Part shown: piece after piece, positions 18,441 to 27,302 of the stretch
How the letters are laid out: each line of letters begins with the position of its first letter
Numbering within the stretch: the stretch's first letter is position 1
Source: Aquirickettsiella gammari
Lineage (GTDB): Bacteria > Pseudomonadota > Gammaproteobacteria > Diplorickettsiales > Diplorickettsiaceae
Reading direction: 5' to 3'
NCBI GenBank assembly: GCA_963701065.1
Contig: OY969558.1
Coordinates: 124,001 to 188,000, forward strand
DNA: 64,000 nt
Position numbers and translations under genes: made by a program
The notes under the pieces: model-generated
What the model saw: only the letters and a program-made list of their open reading frames with translations
The model's database searches: none
What the model was told of the DNA's origin: nothing

Positions 18441-20819
18441 TTAATCCCTTAATTGAATCGCAAAACTCTGTTTAAGGCTCGCTATCACCTTTTGCACTAA
18501 GGCATCGACTTCAGCATCGACTAAAGTGCGGCTAGGATGTTGCCAATACAGAGCTAAGGCTAAACTACGCTTTTTTTTCTCTTCTGCGGAAAAATAAACA
18601 TCGAATAAATACGCTTGATTAAGCCAATCGCCGCCCTTTTCATGAACCTTATCTAAAATAGTTTGCGCAGCATATTTCTCACTCAACCAAAAAGAAATAT
18701 CTCGACGTACGACAGGGAATTTAGAAAAAGCCTTGAAGCGCGGTAAATTTCGCGATGTAATCGCTGCGGTTTTCAATTCAAATAAATAAATCGGGCCGAT
18801 TAAATCTAAATCGGCGATCAGTTTAGGATGCAAAGCGCCGAAATGACCGATGACATGTCCAGCGTGCTGTAATGTACTCGATTGACCGGGATGTAAAGCA
18901 GGATGTGTTCCGGTAACAAACTCAATTGCAGCGGATTTACCCATCAAATGAATCAAAGCTTCGATATCTGATTTCACACTAAAAAAATCTAAGCTTGTAC
19001 TCGCAACCCCCCACTGTTCGGGAAGCTTGTTACCACTTGCTATAGCGGCTAAATAGTCTGTTTGTTCCAATTTCCCATGCGCTATCTGAAAACAAAGCCC
19101 TGTTTCAAACAAACGTAAGTTAAGCTGTTGACGCTGTTGATTATAAATTAAGGTGTTTAACAAACCCGGCCACAAACTGCTACGCATCACGGCCAATTCA
19201 CTGGAAATAGGATTCAGTAAGTTCAATGCACTCGATTGTGGCGCAACCAAATGCTGTAACTTGGGCGCGGTAAAACTATAATTAATTGTTTCGTGATAGC
19301 CTTTATCAATCAATAAATGGCGTAAACGACTTAAAGGCAGCTTTGTTTCAGGCTGTGGTAAAAATTCTAAGCGGGCATTAGGGAGTGTCGGTAGAATGTG
19401 TTGGTAACCGTGTATCCTAGCTAATTCTTCAATCAAATCCACTTCAAGTACCAGATCAAATCGCCAACTAGGCGGCGTCACTTGCCAAACCTCTGCTTGC
19501 ACCGCCACAAAACTTATTCCCAAGGCTTCAAAAATAGCCGCCATTTGCTCTTCGCGCAAAGAAATACCCAACAATTTTTGGAAATGTGGCAGATGAAATA
19601 GGATCGGCGCAATTTTTGTATTGGCGTGCTGAATTTGCACCACCGGCCCTGCTTGACCCGCAACAATTTCAGTCAACAGTTCGGTGGCGCGTTCCAGTGC
19701 AATTAGCGTTAGGGAAGGATCCACGCCACGCTCAAAACGATACGCTGAATCGGAATTTAATCCATACTGCCGTGCTCGACCGGCTATAATAGCTGGGTTA
19801 AAAAATGCGCTTTCTAAAAAAATATCCTCGCTCGTCGCGCTAACCGCTGAATGAGCGGCTCCCATCACACCGGCAATCGCCTGAACCTGAGCTTTATCGG
19901 CAATAACCAAGCTTTCCTTATCTAGAATTACTTTTTTACCATCCAATAAAGTCACTTCTTCATCGGCGCGCGCGCGACGTACCTGTATTCTTCCACTCAA
20001 TTTTGCTAAATCAAACGCATGTAAAGGCTGACCGAGTTCCAGCATCACATAATTACCAACATCCACCACCGGATGAATAGTTCGCAATCCACTACGGCGT
20101 AAACGCTCTGATAACCACAGTGGCGTTTTGGCCTGTTGATTGATATGACGAATAATACGCCCGCAATAATGTGGACAATCCTCGGGCGATTCCACTTTAA
20201 TCACATATTTATCGGCAATAACCGCAGGAACACTGACAATAGACCGGCTTGTGAGTGGGGTACGGGTAATAGCCGCAACATCGCGTGCTAAACCTTTCAC
20301 ACTTAAACAATCACCTCGGTTAGGCGTGATATGGATATCCAAACAATAATCATCTAATTGCAGGTAATCGCGTAAATCCTTTCCTATCGGCGCCGCTTCG
20401 GGTAATTCCAAGATCCCCGCCTCGGCTAAGGTTTCGTTAAGACCTAATTCGCTACTAGAACATAACATGCCTTGTGAGACAACACCGCGTAATTTAGCCG
20501 CTTTTATCAGTAAATCATTCGGCAAATGCGCCCCTATCTGGGCCACGGCAACTTTTAAACCCACACACGGATTTTTAGCGCCACAAACTATCGTTAAGGC
20601 CTCTTTACTGCCGATATCGACTGTACATACTTGCAGACGCGATGCATCGGGATGTGAGGCTATAGCTAATATTTGACCGACAACGACCTGACTAAACCGC
20701 CCTGCGACCGGATTAATCGCCGCCACCTCTAAACCGGCTAAACTTAATTGTTGCGCTAATTGTTCAACGTTCAGTGCCGGATTAACCCATTCACGTAACC
20801 ATAACTCACTCAATTTCAT
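18441..20819 (-). CDS. pheT: Phenylalanyl-tRNA synthetase beta subunit
   Basis: With PheS this forms the alpha2-beta2 enzyme that charges tRNA-Phe. The 792 residues match the usual ~795. Domains in order: an N-terminal tRNA-binding EMAP-like domain (about 40-150, VVVGQILAIASHPDASRLQV and GVVSQGMLCSSSELG), the B3/B4 editing region (about 210-370, LDGKKVILDKESLVIAD, YRFERGVDPSL), the B5 region, a catalytic-like core (PISSELAVMRSSLWPGLLNT), and the C-terminal FDX-ACB anticodon-binding domain from ~700 (FKAFSKFPVVRRDISFWLSE). It starts one base after the pheS stop, so the two are almost certainly co-translated. Confidence 0.98.
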   Translation of the reverse strand: MKLSELWLREWVNPALNVEQLAQQLSLAGLEVAAINPVAGRFSQVVVGQILAIASHPDASRLQVCTVDIGSKEALTIVCGAKNPCVGLKVAVAQIGAHLPNDLLIKAAKLRGVVSQGMLCSSSELGLNETLAEAGILELPEAAPIGKDLRDYLQLDDYCLDIHITPNRGDCLSVKGLARDVAAITRTPLTSRSIVSVPAVIADKYVIKVESPEDCPHYCGRIIRHINQQAKTPLWLSERLRRSGLRTIHPVVDVGNYVMLELGQPLHAFDLAKLSGRIQVRRARADEEVTLLDGKKVILDKESLVIADKAQVQAIAGVMGAAHSAVSATSEDIFLESAFFNPAIIAGRARQYGLNSDSAYRFERGVDPSLTLIALERATELLTEIVAGQAGPVVQIQHANTKIAPILFHLPHFQKLLGISLREEQMAAIFEALGISFVAVQAEVWQVTPPSWRFDLVLEVDLIEELARIHGYQHILPTLPNARLEFLPQPETKLPLSRLRHLLIDKGYHETINYSFTAPKLQHLVAPQSSALNLLNPISSELAVMRSSLWPGLLNTLIYNQQRQQLNLRLFETGLCFQIAHGKLEQTDYLAAIASGNKLPEQWGVASTSLDFFSVKSDIEALIHLMGKSAAIEFVTGTHPALHPGQSSTLQHAGHVIGHFGALHPKLIADLDLIGPIYLFELKTAAITSRNLPRFKAFSKFPVVRRDISFWLSEKYAAQTILDKVHEKGGDWLNQAYLFDVYFSAEEKKKRSLALALYWQHPSRTLVDAEVDALVQKVIASLKQSFAIQLRD

Positions 20820-20820
20820 A

Positions 20821-21840
20821 TTAAAATTGCTCTAAAAAACGCAAATCATTTTCAAACATCAGGCGCAAATCGGGAATTTGATAACGCAACAAAGCCAAAC
20901 GATCAATACCCATTCCAAAAGCATAACCCTGATATTGGCTCGGCGATAAAGCGGCTTTTTCTAAAACGCTAGGATGCACCATGCCACAACCTAATATTTC
21001 TAACCAACCTGTTTGACTGCAAATACGACAGCCTGCTCCGGTACACATCACACATTGGATATCCACTTCGGCAGAAGGCTCGGTGAAAGGAAAATAAGCG
21101 GCCCGAAAACGAATTTGCAGATCTTCTTTCTCAAAAAAATGTTGTAAAAATTGGATTAATAATCCTTTTAATTCAGAAAAATTAGCCGATTCATCAATCA
21201 ACAAACCTTCCACCTGATGAAACATCGGGGTATGTGTCACATCCGAATCGCAGCGATACACTCGCCCCGGCGCAATCATCTTAATCGGTGGTTTAGTCTT
21301 TTGCATAGCGCGTATTTGCACGTTGGAAGTATGCGTACGCAACAACAAACCATTGGCAAAATAAAAGGTGTCATGTAAAGCGCGTGCCGGATGATTACTC
21401 GGAATATTGAGCGCGGCAAAATTATGATAATCGTCCTCAATCTCTGGTCCTTCCGCCACGATAAAACCGAGCCGGGTAAAAAAACCTTCAATGCGTTCGC
21501 GGGTACGGGTAACAGGATGTAAACTACCGATAGACTGACCACATCCTTCTAAAGTGATATCTACTTTTTCTCGCGATAATTGCTCACCGATTTCCTTATT
21601 GATTAATAATTCACTCTGCGCCCTAAACAGCGCTTCTATTTGTTGTTTCGCCTGATTAACCGCTTGACCTAATTGAGGTTTTTCTTCCGCTGGTAGTTGA
21701 GCTAATTTTTTCAAATAATCACTGAGCACACTTTTTTTACCTAACAAGACGCTACGTAATTGCTCCAAATCAAAAGGACGTTTGGTTTCGGCAATCGACT
21801 GCGCTGCCTGGTCAATAATACGTTGTAAATCCGCGTTCAT
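20821..21840 (-). CDS. pheS: Phenylalanyl-tRNA synthetase alpha subunit
   Basis: This is the catalytic class II subunit. The 339 residues have an N-terminal coiled-coil arm (about 1-90) that grips tRNA, then the core. Motif 2 is around RVYRCDSDVTHTPMFHQVEG, with the Phe/ATP site at FTEPSAEVDIQCVMC. Motif 3 is GMGIDRLALLRYQIPDLR near the end. The insertion CVMCTGAGCRICSQTGW carries four cysteines. It is first in pheS-pheT-ihfA. I did not identify a Phe-rich attenuator leader upstream. Confidence 0.98.
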   Translation of the reverse strand: MNADLQRIIDQAAQSIAETKRPFDLEQLRSVLLGKKSVLSDYLKKLAQLPAEEKPQLGQAVNQAKQQIEALFRAQSELLINKEIGEQLSREKVDITLEGCGQSIGSLHPVTRTRERIEGFFTRLGFIVAEGPEIEDDYHNFAALNIPSNHPARALHDTFYFANGLLLRTHTSNVQIRAMQKTKPPIKMIAPGRVYRCDSDVTHTPMFHQVEGLLIDESANFSELKGLLIQFLQHFFEKEDLQIRFRAAYFPFTEPSAEVDIQCVMCTGAGCRICSQTGWLEILGCGMVHPSVLEKAALSPSQYQGYAFGMGIDRLALLRYQIPDLRLMFENDLRFLEQF

Positions 21841-21919
21841 GAAGCTTAACCTTTTTGATATCGCATCGTGGTATCTATTGTGCCGAGTTCGAATAGTCGC
21901 GTCTATGTCTAAATTTCTG

Positions 21920-22276
21920 TTAATGTATGGTGCGAATCAAGACGATTAACACCGTAGTTTGAATAGCCGAAACACCAAGAACCCATTTTGCTATTTGTGC
22001 ATTAATAGATGCTTTTACTTTTTCAATCGATATGTTTACTTTTTCAATCGCTACGATTAAATCTTTTTTTACCACCTCTATCTTCAACTCAAGCTCTTTT
22101 AGTTTGATTTCAAACTTCGCTTCAGATTCACGCAGATCAGATTTTGTGCAAATATTATCATCAATGACGCGAAAAATAAGCTGAACTTGAACCTCTGCTT
22201 GTGCAGTAGGAACCCCCGCTTGCTCTAATTTCTTGGCCCAACTTAAGGTATCAAATTTCATCACGGCACTCGTCAT
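21920..22276 (-). CDS. DUF1640-like coiled-coil protein with a C-terminal membrane anchor
   Basis: The 118 residues begin at the ATG at 22276, preceded by AAGGGAG; an in-frame start at 22327 lacks a ribosome site. The N-terminal part (FDTLSWAKKLEQAGVPTAQA) is typical of the DUF1640/CCDC90 group. It is followed by a long heptad-rich coiled coil (residues ~45-95, E/K/I/V pattern with the repeated VEKVN/SIEKVKAS). A C-terminal transmembrane helix (WVLGVSAIQTTVLIVLI) closes the protein. Mitochondrial relatives take part in assembling the calcium uniporter; the bacterial role is unknown. Many copies often occur in genomes of intracellular bacteria. Confidence 0.75.
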   Translation of the reverse strand: MTSAVMKFDTLSWAKKLEQAGVPTAQAEVQVQLIFRVIDDNICTKSDLRESEAKFEIKLKELELKIEVVKKDLIVAIEKVNISIEKVKASINAQIAKWVLGVSAIQTTVLIVLIRTIH

Positions 22277-22398
22277 AGTAGGCTCCCTTCTTCTATTTAT
22301 TATTCGTTGCGGCTTAAGCGTATTCAAACCATTCTAGTCATCATAACATGGCGCCTAATTTTCCGGTTAAAGCAATTATTTCTAATCAGCGCGTGCAG

Positions 22399-22587
22399 CT
22401 AACTCAAGCTATCATATTCCTCTAAAGAGATACTTCTCGCTTCAGACTCGAGCATAATAGGAATCTCATCACGAATCGGATAAGCCAAACGATCAAATCG
22501 ACAAATCAATTCTTGAGCCGATTTTTCATAAACTAAACTCGCTTTGCATAAGGGGCAAACGAGTATACTGAGTAAATATTTATCCAT
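22399..22587 (-). CDS. Trm112-like small zinc-ribbon protein (UPF0434/YcaR family)
   Basis: The 62 residues start MDKYLLSILVCPLCKASLVY, the family signature with CPLC. A single further Cys follows (LICRFDRLAYPIRDEIPIML). The second metal-binding pair of eukaryotic Trm112 is therefore incomplete, as is normal in YcaR proteins. Trm112-like proteins activate methyltransferases in eukaryotes; the bacterial role is unclear. Its start overlaps the tsaB stop by eight bases, which suggests translational coupling. Confidence 0.85.
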   Translation of the reverse strand: MDKYLLSILVCPLCKASLVYEKSAQELICRFDRLAYPIRDEIPIMLESEARSISLEEYDSLS

Positions 22588-23275
22588 CTGAACCTCGTCG
22601 CACAGCGACTGTTTCTCTTAAGTAAGTTGGTAACGCCTCTGCCGCCGAAACGAATTCGCCACCTTGATAAGCATCAGCGGCTATAAGTGCTACTTCATAG
22701 GCGCTAGGATAACGCTGCGGATACCAACGCTGCAACTGCAACTTAAATTGGCTGGCCAATATTTCAGGGTATTTGTCCCAAGCACTACCGACTCCGACAA
22801 AACTATTCAGCGAAATCGATTGCAATTGACGCGCATCAATCAGCTGCTCGGCATCGCATTCGCGCATTATTGCTTTGTTATCCAAAGAGTAACTAGCAAA
22901 AAAGATTTCGTCCATGCGAGCATCCATTGCCGCTAGCACCTGCTCTGCTTGAAACTCACGATACGCCCCTTGCGCTAAGCACTGTAAACTGGACACCAAC
23001 ACCACCGGCAAATCAGCCACTAACGCACTGGCTTGGATAATACTAGCGGCAATACGTATCCCGGTAAAACTTCCCGGCCCACGTGTGAAAGCCAGCGCAT
23101 CTAAATCATTCAATTTGAGCCCGGCTTCATCGAGTAAGGATTGCATCATCGGCAAAATAAGCTGTGAATGTTGACGTGGTGCAAGCTGGTAGCGTTCTTG
23201 AATCGCTTGATGATAAAGCAAAGCGGCAGAACATGCTTCCGTGCTAGTGTCAATGGCAAGTAGTTTTAGAGACAT
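22580..23275 (-). CDS. tsaB: tRNA threonylcarbamoyladenosine biosynthesis protein TsaB
   Basis: TsaB is an inactive ASKHA-fold paralogue of TsaD. It scaffolds TsaD and TsaE in making t6A at position 37 of ANN-decoding tRNAs. The 231 residues show the N-terminal LLAIDTSTEACSAAL, the helix with H (QHSQLILPMMQSLL) and the family motif RGPGSFTGIRIAAS at about residues 65-78. AAMDARMDEIFFASY follows. The length is normal. The gene precedes the Trm112-like gene in one transcription unit. Confidence 0.95.
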   Translation of the reverse strand: MSLKLLAIDTSTEACSAALLYHQAIQERYQLAPRQHSQLILPMMQSLLDEAGLKLNDLDALAFTRGPGSFTGIRIAASIIQASALVADLPVVLVSSLQCLAQGAYREFQAEQVLAAMDARMDEIFFASYSLDNKAIMRECDAEQLIDARQLQSISLNSFVGVGSAWDKYPEILASQFKLQLQRWYPQRYPSAYEVALIAADAYQGGEFVSAAEALPTYLRETVAVRRGSDG

Positions 23276-23406
23276 AAATTTTAATGTGCTTTAACAAGCT
23301 GGCAGGCGCTTAACGCTGATACTTATTTTTTCCTTGTTTACCTTGATATATCCGCAATAGCTATGCGAATAAGATTCAAGGATAATGCAGCGCTGAAAAC
23401 GATACG

Positions 23407-23730
23407 CTATTTTTCCAGAACGCTTAATTTATCTTCTTTTTCCTTCCATTCATCGGCATCAGCCGGCGGATCCTTGCGATGAGTAATATTGGGCCATTTT
23501 TTAGCCAATTCTGCATTCAAGGTTAAAAAGATATCGTATTTTTTAGGCAGGTCATCTTCAACGTAAATCGCGTTCACGGGACACTCGGGCTCACACAAAC
23601 CGCAATCGATACACTCGTCGGGATGAATAACCAACATATTCGGTCCTTCGTAAAAGCAATCGACGGGACAGACCTCGACACAATCGGTATATTTACAACG
23701 AATACATTTTTCAGTTACCAGATAGGTCAT
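23407..23730 (-). CDS. fdxA: Seven-iron ferredoxin (FdxA/FdI type)
   Basis: This is an electron carrier with one [3Fe-4S] and one [4Fe-4S] cluster. Nine cysteines lie in the Azotobacter FdI arrangement: C9, C12, C17, C21, C25 and then C40, C43, C46, C50. The region around C12-x4-C17 is the split motif of the 3Fe cluster. The 107 residues include the extra C-terminal segment (KYDIFLTLNAELAKKWPNIT) typical of this group. It is cytoplasmic and stands alone between tsaB and the tRNA cluster. Confidence 0.95.
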   Translation of the reverse strand: MTYLVTEKCIRCKYTDCVEVCPVDCFYEGPNMLVIHPDECIDCGLCEPECPVNAIYVEDDLPKKYDIFLTLNAELAKKWPNITHRKDPPADADEWKEKEDKLSVLEK

Positions 23731-23799
23731 TGGACTTCGGTAATACGTTAAATAAATAAAAGTAAAGATGACGAACGTAACATAAAACTAGGGTTAAGC

Positions 23800-23886
23800 T
23801 GGTGCCCGGGGCCGGACTCGAACCGGCACAGTGTTACCACCGAGGGATTTTAAGTCCCTTGCGTCTACCAATTTCGCCACCCGGGC
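23800..23886 (-). tRNA. tRNA-Leu (UAA)
   Basis: The 87-base class II tRNA has a long variable arm and an encoded CCA. The acceptor GCCCGGG pairs with CCCGGGC. The anticodon loop CTTAAAA gives anticodon TAA. It is the last of three tRNAs after pgsA, corresponding to leuZ in E. coli. Confidence 0.96.
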
Positions 23887-23923
23887 AAATAATTTTTTAA
23901 TTAATTAATTCTATTTCTCTATT

Positions 23924-23997
23924 TGGAGGCTAGGGCCGGAATTGAACCGACGTACACGGCTTTGCAGGCCGCTGCATAACCACTCTGCCACCCAGCC
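23924..23997 (-). tRNA. tRNA-Cys (GCA)
   Basis: The 74-base tRNA has acceptor GGCTGGG pairing with CCTAGCC (one G-U), anticodon GCA in the loop of the CGGCCTGCAAAGCCG arm, and an encoded CCA after discriminator T. It corresponds to cysT in E. coli. Confidence 0.96.
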
Positions 23998-24140
23998 AAT
24001 TTCTCATCAAGACCGCTTTCCAATTCAAGCTTATTGCTTATTTTACTCAGCGTCTCAAACAAATAATTTCTTCATTGAATTTTAAAAAAATAGATCTCTA
24101 ACCCCATTGTTTTTTAAAATTCAATAAATTACTTAATATT

Positions 24141-24216
24141 TGGAGCGGGAAACGAGGCTCGAACTCGCGACCTCAACCTTGGCAAGGTTGCGCTCTACCA
24201 ACTGAGCTATTCCCGC
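24141..24216 (-). tRNA. tRNA-Gly (GCC)
   Basis: The 76-base tRNA has acceptor GCGGGAA, D arm AGCTCAGTTGGTAGAGC, anticodon arm AACCTTGCCAAGGTT with anticodon GCC, and an encoded CCA. It lies about 36 bases after pgsA and corresponds to glyW in E. coli. Confidence 0.97.
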
Positions 24217-24252
24217 AAAACGGGTCATATTGTAACTGCATGAAAAATACTG

Positions 24253-24801
24253 TCAAGAAGATAAATCATGCCAAGCCGCTTTCAAGTAAAGAGACATACT
24301 CCATAAGGTTAACAATGCCGCCAAATAAAGCAGCAGATAACCTGATAGCGCTAAGGCAAACCACGCACCTGGCTTGTAAAGTAACAATAAAATTAATGCT
24401 AACATCTGCACCGTTGTTTTTATTTTTCCGATCCGAGTCACCGCAATACGGGTCCGTTTACCAATTTCAGCCATCCATTCACGCAATGCAGAAACCATAA
24501 TTTCACGACAGATGATAACGATGGCCGGGATCGCAAGATAAGGCAAGACTCTATCGCCTACCAATAAGACTAAGGCCGTCACTACAATTAATTTATCCGC
24601 AACCGGATCCAAAAATGTACCCAACTTAGAAACTTGACCTAGGCTGCGCGCTAAGTAACCATCTAACCAATCTGTCATCGCGGCAAAGATAAAAATGATA
24701 GCCGCTAATACATGACTCCCGCGAAAAGGTAAATAAAATAATAAAATAAAAACTGGGATCAAAATAATGCGCAAAAAGGTCAATAAATTAGGAATACCCA
24801 T
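24253..24801 (-). CDS. pgsA: CDP-diacylglycerol-glycerol-3-phosphate 3-phosphatidyltransferase
   Basis: This inner-membrane enzyme makes phosphatidylglycerol phosphate, committing CDP-DAG to acidic phospholipids. The 182 residues match the family. The CDP-alcohol phosphotransferase motif is complete: D47-G48-x2-A51-R52, then G61, D65 and D69 (DWLDGYLARSLGQVSKLG, then TFLDPVADK). There are about four to five hydrophobic helices. The N-terminus MGIPNLLTFLRIILIPVF is the standard start. It follows uvrC by 64 bases and precedes the Gly-Cys-Leu tRNAs, the arrangement of E. coli. Confidence 0.97.
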   Translation of the reverse strand: MGIPNLLTFLRIILIPVFILLFYLPFRGSHVLAAIIFIFAAMTDWLDGYLARSLGQVSKLGTFLDPVADKLIVVTALVLLVGDRVLPYLAIPAIVIICREIMVSALREWMAEIGKRTRIAVTRIGKIKTTVQMLALILLLLYKPGAWFALALSGYLLLYLAALLTLWSMSLYLKAAWHDLSS

Positions 24802-24865
24802 AAAGGGAGCACCGCTAGCTAAACAGAGAATTAAAATTTCACTCGCATCAGTTTAACCTTTTAGC

Positions 24866-26689
24866 TTATCCTTTTAAAGCTAAATAAATCTGCTTCGCGA
24901 GGCTTAAACTAATTCCTGGCACCTTGGCAATATCCTCAGCACTCGCTGATTTTAATGCCTGCAGACCACCAAACTGACGTAATAATTCGCGCCGACGTTT
25001 TACCCCAACACCGGCAATGCCCTCCAGTAAGGAAGTACGTCGTTTTTTTGCCCGTCGTCCACGATGACCCGTTATCGCAAAGCGATGTGCTTCATCACGC
25101 ATCGTTAAGATAGCCTGTAAAGCCAAGGAATCAAGCGATGGGGTAATCGGTTTGCTTTTAGTGGCTAAAAATACGCTCTCAAGGCCCGACTTACGCGCAG
25201 GGCCTTTCGCCACACCTAATAAGAAGATACCACTTATCTGTAATTCTTCGAGTACTTGCTCGGCTTGTTTTAACTGCCCTTTTCCGCCATCTACAATCAA
25301 TATATCAGGCAAATTTTCCTCTTCGAGTTTCAACGCTTTATAACGACGCATTAAAGCTTGTCGTAGTGCCGCATAATCATCACCTGGTGTGACTCCCTCA
25401 ATATTAAATCGGCGGTAATCCATTTTTCGTGGCCCTTCGGGATCAAACACCACACAAGCGGCAACCATGGCTTCACCTTGGGTATGACTAATATCAAAAC
25501 ATTCTAAACGTTGCGGCAAGTTATCTAGCTGTAATGCCATTTGCAAATGCTCGAGTTGTTTATAAAAGCTTAACTTATCCGAAAGGTGGGCCGCCAATGC
25601 GTGCTTGGCATTTTCCATGGCCAATACCAGCCATTGCTTGCTTTTGCCACTGGCTTTATCGACTAATTTAAGTTTATGTTGTGCGTGTTCGGCTAATGTC
25701 GCCATTAACCAAGACTGGTCTTGAATTTTTTTTGGGATCACAATTTGTGTCGGGATACTCGGCATTATTTCGGCGTGCAAATAAAATTGCGCCATAAACG
25801 CCGCCAGTACTTCCGTATCACGACTGTTTACTGGGACCTCTGGAAAATAAGCCTTAGCACCCAATAAGCTTCCATGACGTACATTCATAACATACAGCGC
25901 ATAATGTGCCGCTTGATGCGCTAAACCAATAATATCCAGATCACCTTGGCCGGTACTTATGACCTGCTTTTGTTGAATTTCACGTAAGGCTGAAATTTGG
26001 TCGCGGAAACGGGCCGCCGATTCATAATCAAATTCATTGGCGGCCATTTCCATTTGTTGGGCAATATTGTCAATAACGGTTTGATTTTTTCCTTGTAAAA
26101 ATAAAACCGCGTGTGCCACATCGCGCTGATAATTTTCAGCGCTAATCAATCCCACACAAGGGCCAGTGCAACGTTTAATTTGATATTGTAGACACGGCCT
26201 GGTTCGATTACGAAAAAAACTATCTTGGCAAGAACGGATTTTAAATAATTTTTGCAGTAAATTTAAGCTGGCCCTAACCGCCATTAGGCTCGGGAAAGGA
26301 CCAAAATAGCGATAATTTTTAACCCTTGCGCCACGGTAAAAAGTGAGGCGCGGATAACGGGGATGACAACTTAAAACAATATAGGGATAACTTTTATCAT
26401 CGCGTAATAAAACATTGTAACGCGGTTTTAGTTGTTTAATCAGATTACTTTCGAGTAATAAGGCTTGGTTTTCGGTTTCTGTTAGCGTGGTTTCGATAGA
26501 CGCCACTTGTCGCATCATCAGTGCAATACGACGACTTTGTTGCTGACGAAAATAACTGCTAATGCGCTTTTTTAAATGTCGCGCCTTACCCACATAAAGC
26601 ACTTCCTGCTTAGCATTTAAAAATAAATAAACCCCAGCGCCCTGACTTAGGAAAGGAAGTTGCTGCTTTAAATTCGAAATATATCGCAT
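24866..26689 (-). CDS. uvrC: Excinuclease ABC subunit C
   Basis: UvrC makes both incisions flanking a lesion bound by UvrB. The 607 residues contain the GIY-YIG nuclease (about 15-95: GVYLFLNAKQEVLYVGKARH), a Cys-rich segment (CLQYQIKRCTGPCVG), the UVR/UvrB-binding segment (about 200-235, AANEFDYESAARFRDQISAL), the RNase H-like nuclease (about 380-540, ECFDISHTQGEAMVAACVVF and DILIVDGGKGQL), and tandem helix-hairpin-helix motifs at the end (LLEGIAGVGVKRRRELLRQF, VPGISLSLAKQIY). All are intact. In E. coli uvrC directly follows uvrY; here one small gene lies between. Confidence 0.98.
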   Translation of the reverse strand: MRYISNLKQQLPFLSQGAGVYLFLNAKQEVLYVGKARHLKKRISSYFRQQQSRRIALMMRQVASIETTLTETENQALLLESNLIKQLKPRYNVLLRDDKSYPYIVLSCHPRYPRLTFYRGARVKNYRYFGPFPSLMAVRASLNLLQKLFKIRSCQDSFFRNRTRPCLQYQIKRCTGPCVGLISAENYQRDVAHAVLFLQGKNQTVIDNIAQQMEMAANEFDYESAARFRDQISALREIQQKQVISTGQGDLDIIGLAHQAAHYALYVMNVRHGSLLGAKAYFPEVPVNSRDTEVLAAFMAQFYLHAEIMPSIPTQIVIPKKIQDQSWLMATLAEHAQHKLKLVDKASGKSKQWLVLAMENAKHALAAHLSDKLSFYKQLEHLQMALQLDNLPQRLECFDISHTQGEAMVAACVVFDPEGPRKMDYRRFNIEGVTPGDDYAALRQALMRRYKALKLEEENLPDILIVDGGKGQLKQAEQVLEELQISGIFLLGVAKGPARKSGLESVFLATKSKPITPSLDSLALQAILTMRDEAHRFAITGHRGRRAKKRRTSLLEGIAGVGVKRRRELLRQFGGLQALKSASAEDIAKVPGISLSLAKQIYLALKG

Positions 26690-26723
26690 CCCGCACTCTT
26701 GCTATTATCATTATCAATTTATG

Positions 26724-27017
26724 TTATTTATTCATCTCATCAAACATCACTTTAATTTTTTTCAAACCCGGTAAATTAGGAAACTGGATTGACAAGGCAT
26801 CGATTAAAGCCCCTACCCCTTTAAAACCTGTTTTAGTGCTCGCCTGCTGTTGATTCAACTCCTTGGAAACACTCGCTTGCTGATTTTTTAGTTGCTCTTT
26901 GATCATCTGCACTTCCTGACGTAATGCCGCACAACAACTAGTCTCATCTGCCGCCCATGCAGGCATTGTGGAAAAAATAAATAAAATTAACCCTACCATG
27001 GATTTTAATACAGACAT
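26724..27017 (-). CDS. Small exported coiled-coil protein of unknown function
   Basis: The 97 residues start at the ATG at 27017, which has a perfect AGGAGG nine bases upstream. An upstream in-frame start lacks one. A signal peptide (MSVLKSMVGLILFIFSTMPA, then WAA) is followed by a Cys-Cys pair, a Q/K-rich heptad region (about residues 30-60) and a C-terminal helix (PNLPGLKKIKVMFDEMN). I do not recognise a family. It is inserted in the otherwise conserved gacA-uvrC-pgsA-tRNA order, about 35 bases ahead of uvrC, and may share its transcript. Confidence 0.7.
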   Translation of the reverse strand: MSVLKSMVGLILFIFSTMPAWAADETSCCAALRQEVQMIKEQLKNQQASVSKELNQQQASTKTGFKGVGALIDALSIQFPNLPGLKKIKVMFDEMNK

Positions 27018-27221
27018 CGAAAAAACCTCCTGATACAAAAGAATTTTTACACACTGAGCGCGAGTAAATAGACATTTGGCGGTAAAATTTTTTCAATATT
27101 AGATAAGGGTTTATTGCATTTATTAGTGAAATTCCTGATAAAGTGACTATTCCTTCTGACACTCAGTAAAAAGATAATAGTCTAAAGCCTAAATTTATGC
27201 GAAATATCAATTCTATGCACC

Positions 27222-27242
27222 AAAAAATAGCTTTATCGCTAT
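27222..27242 (-). terminator. Possible weak terminator after gacA
   Basis: On the minus strand ATAGC-GATAAA-GCTAT forms a five-pair hairpin running directly into T6. It lies about 60 bases beyond the gacA stop. The short stem keeps confidence low. If real, uvrC and the small exported gene would need their own promoter in the next 200 bases. Confidence 0.4.
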
Positions 27243-27302
27243 CCATGGGTATCTTTTATGATGGGATTTGAGCTTAAAATTAAATCAATTAACTTTTATA
27301 AG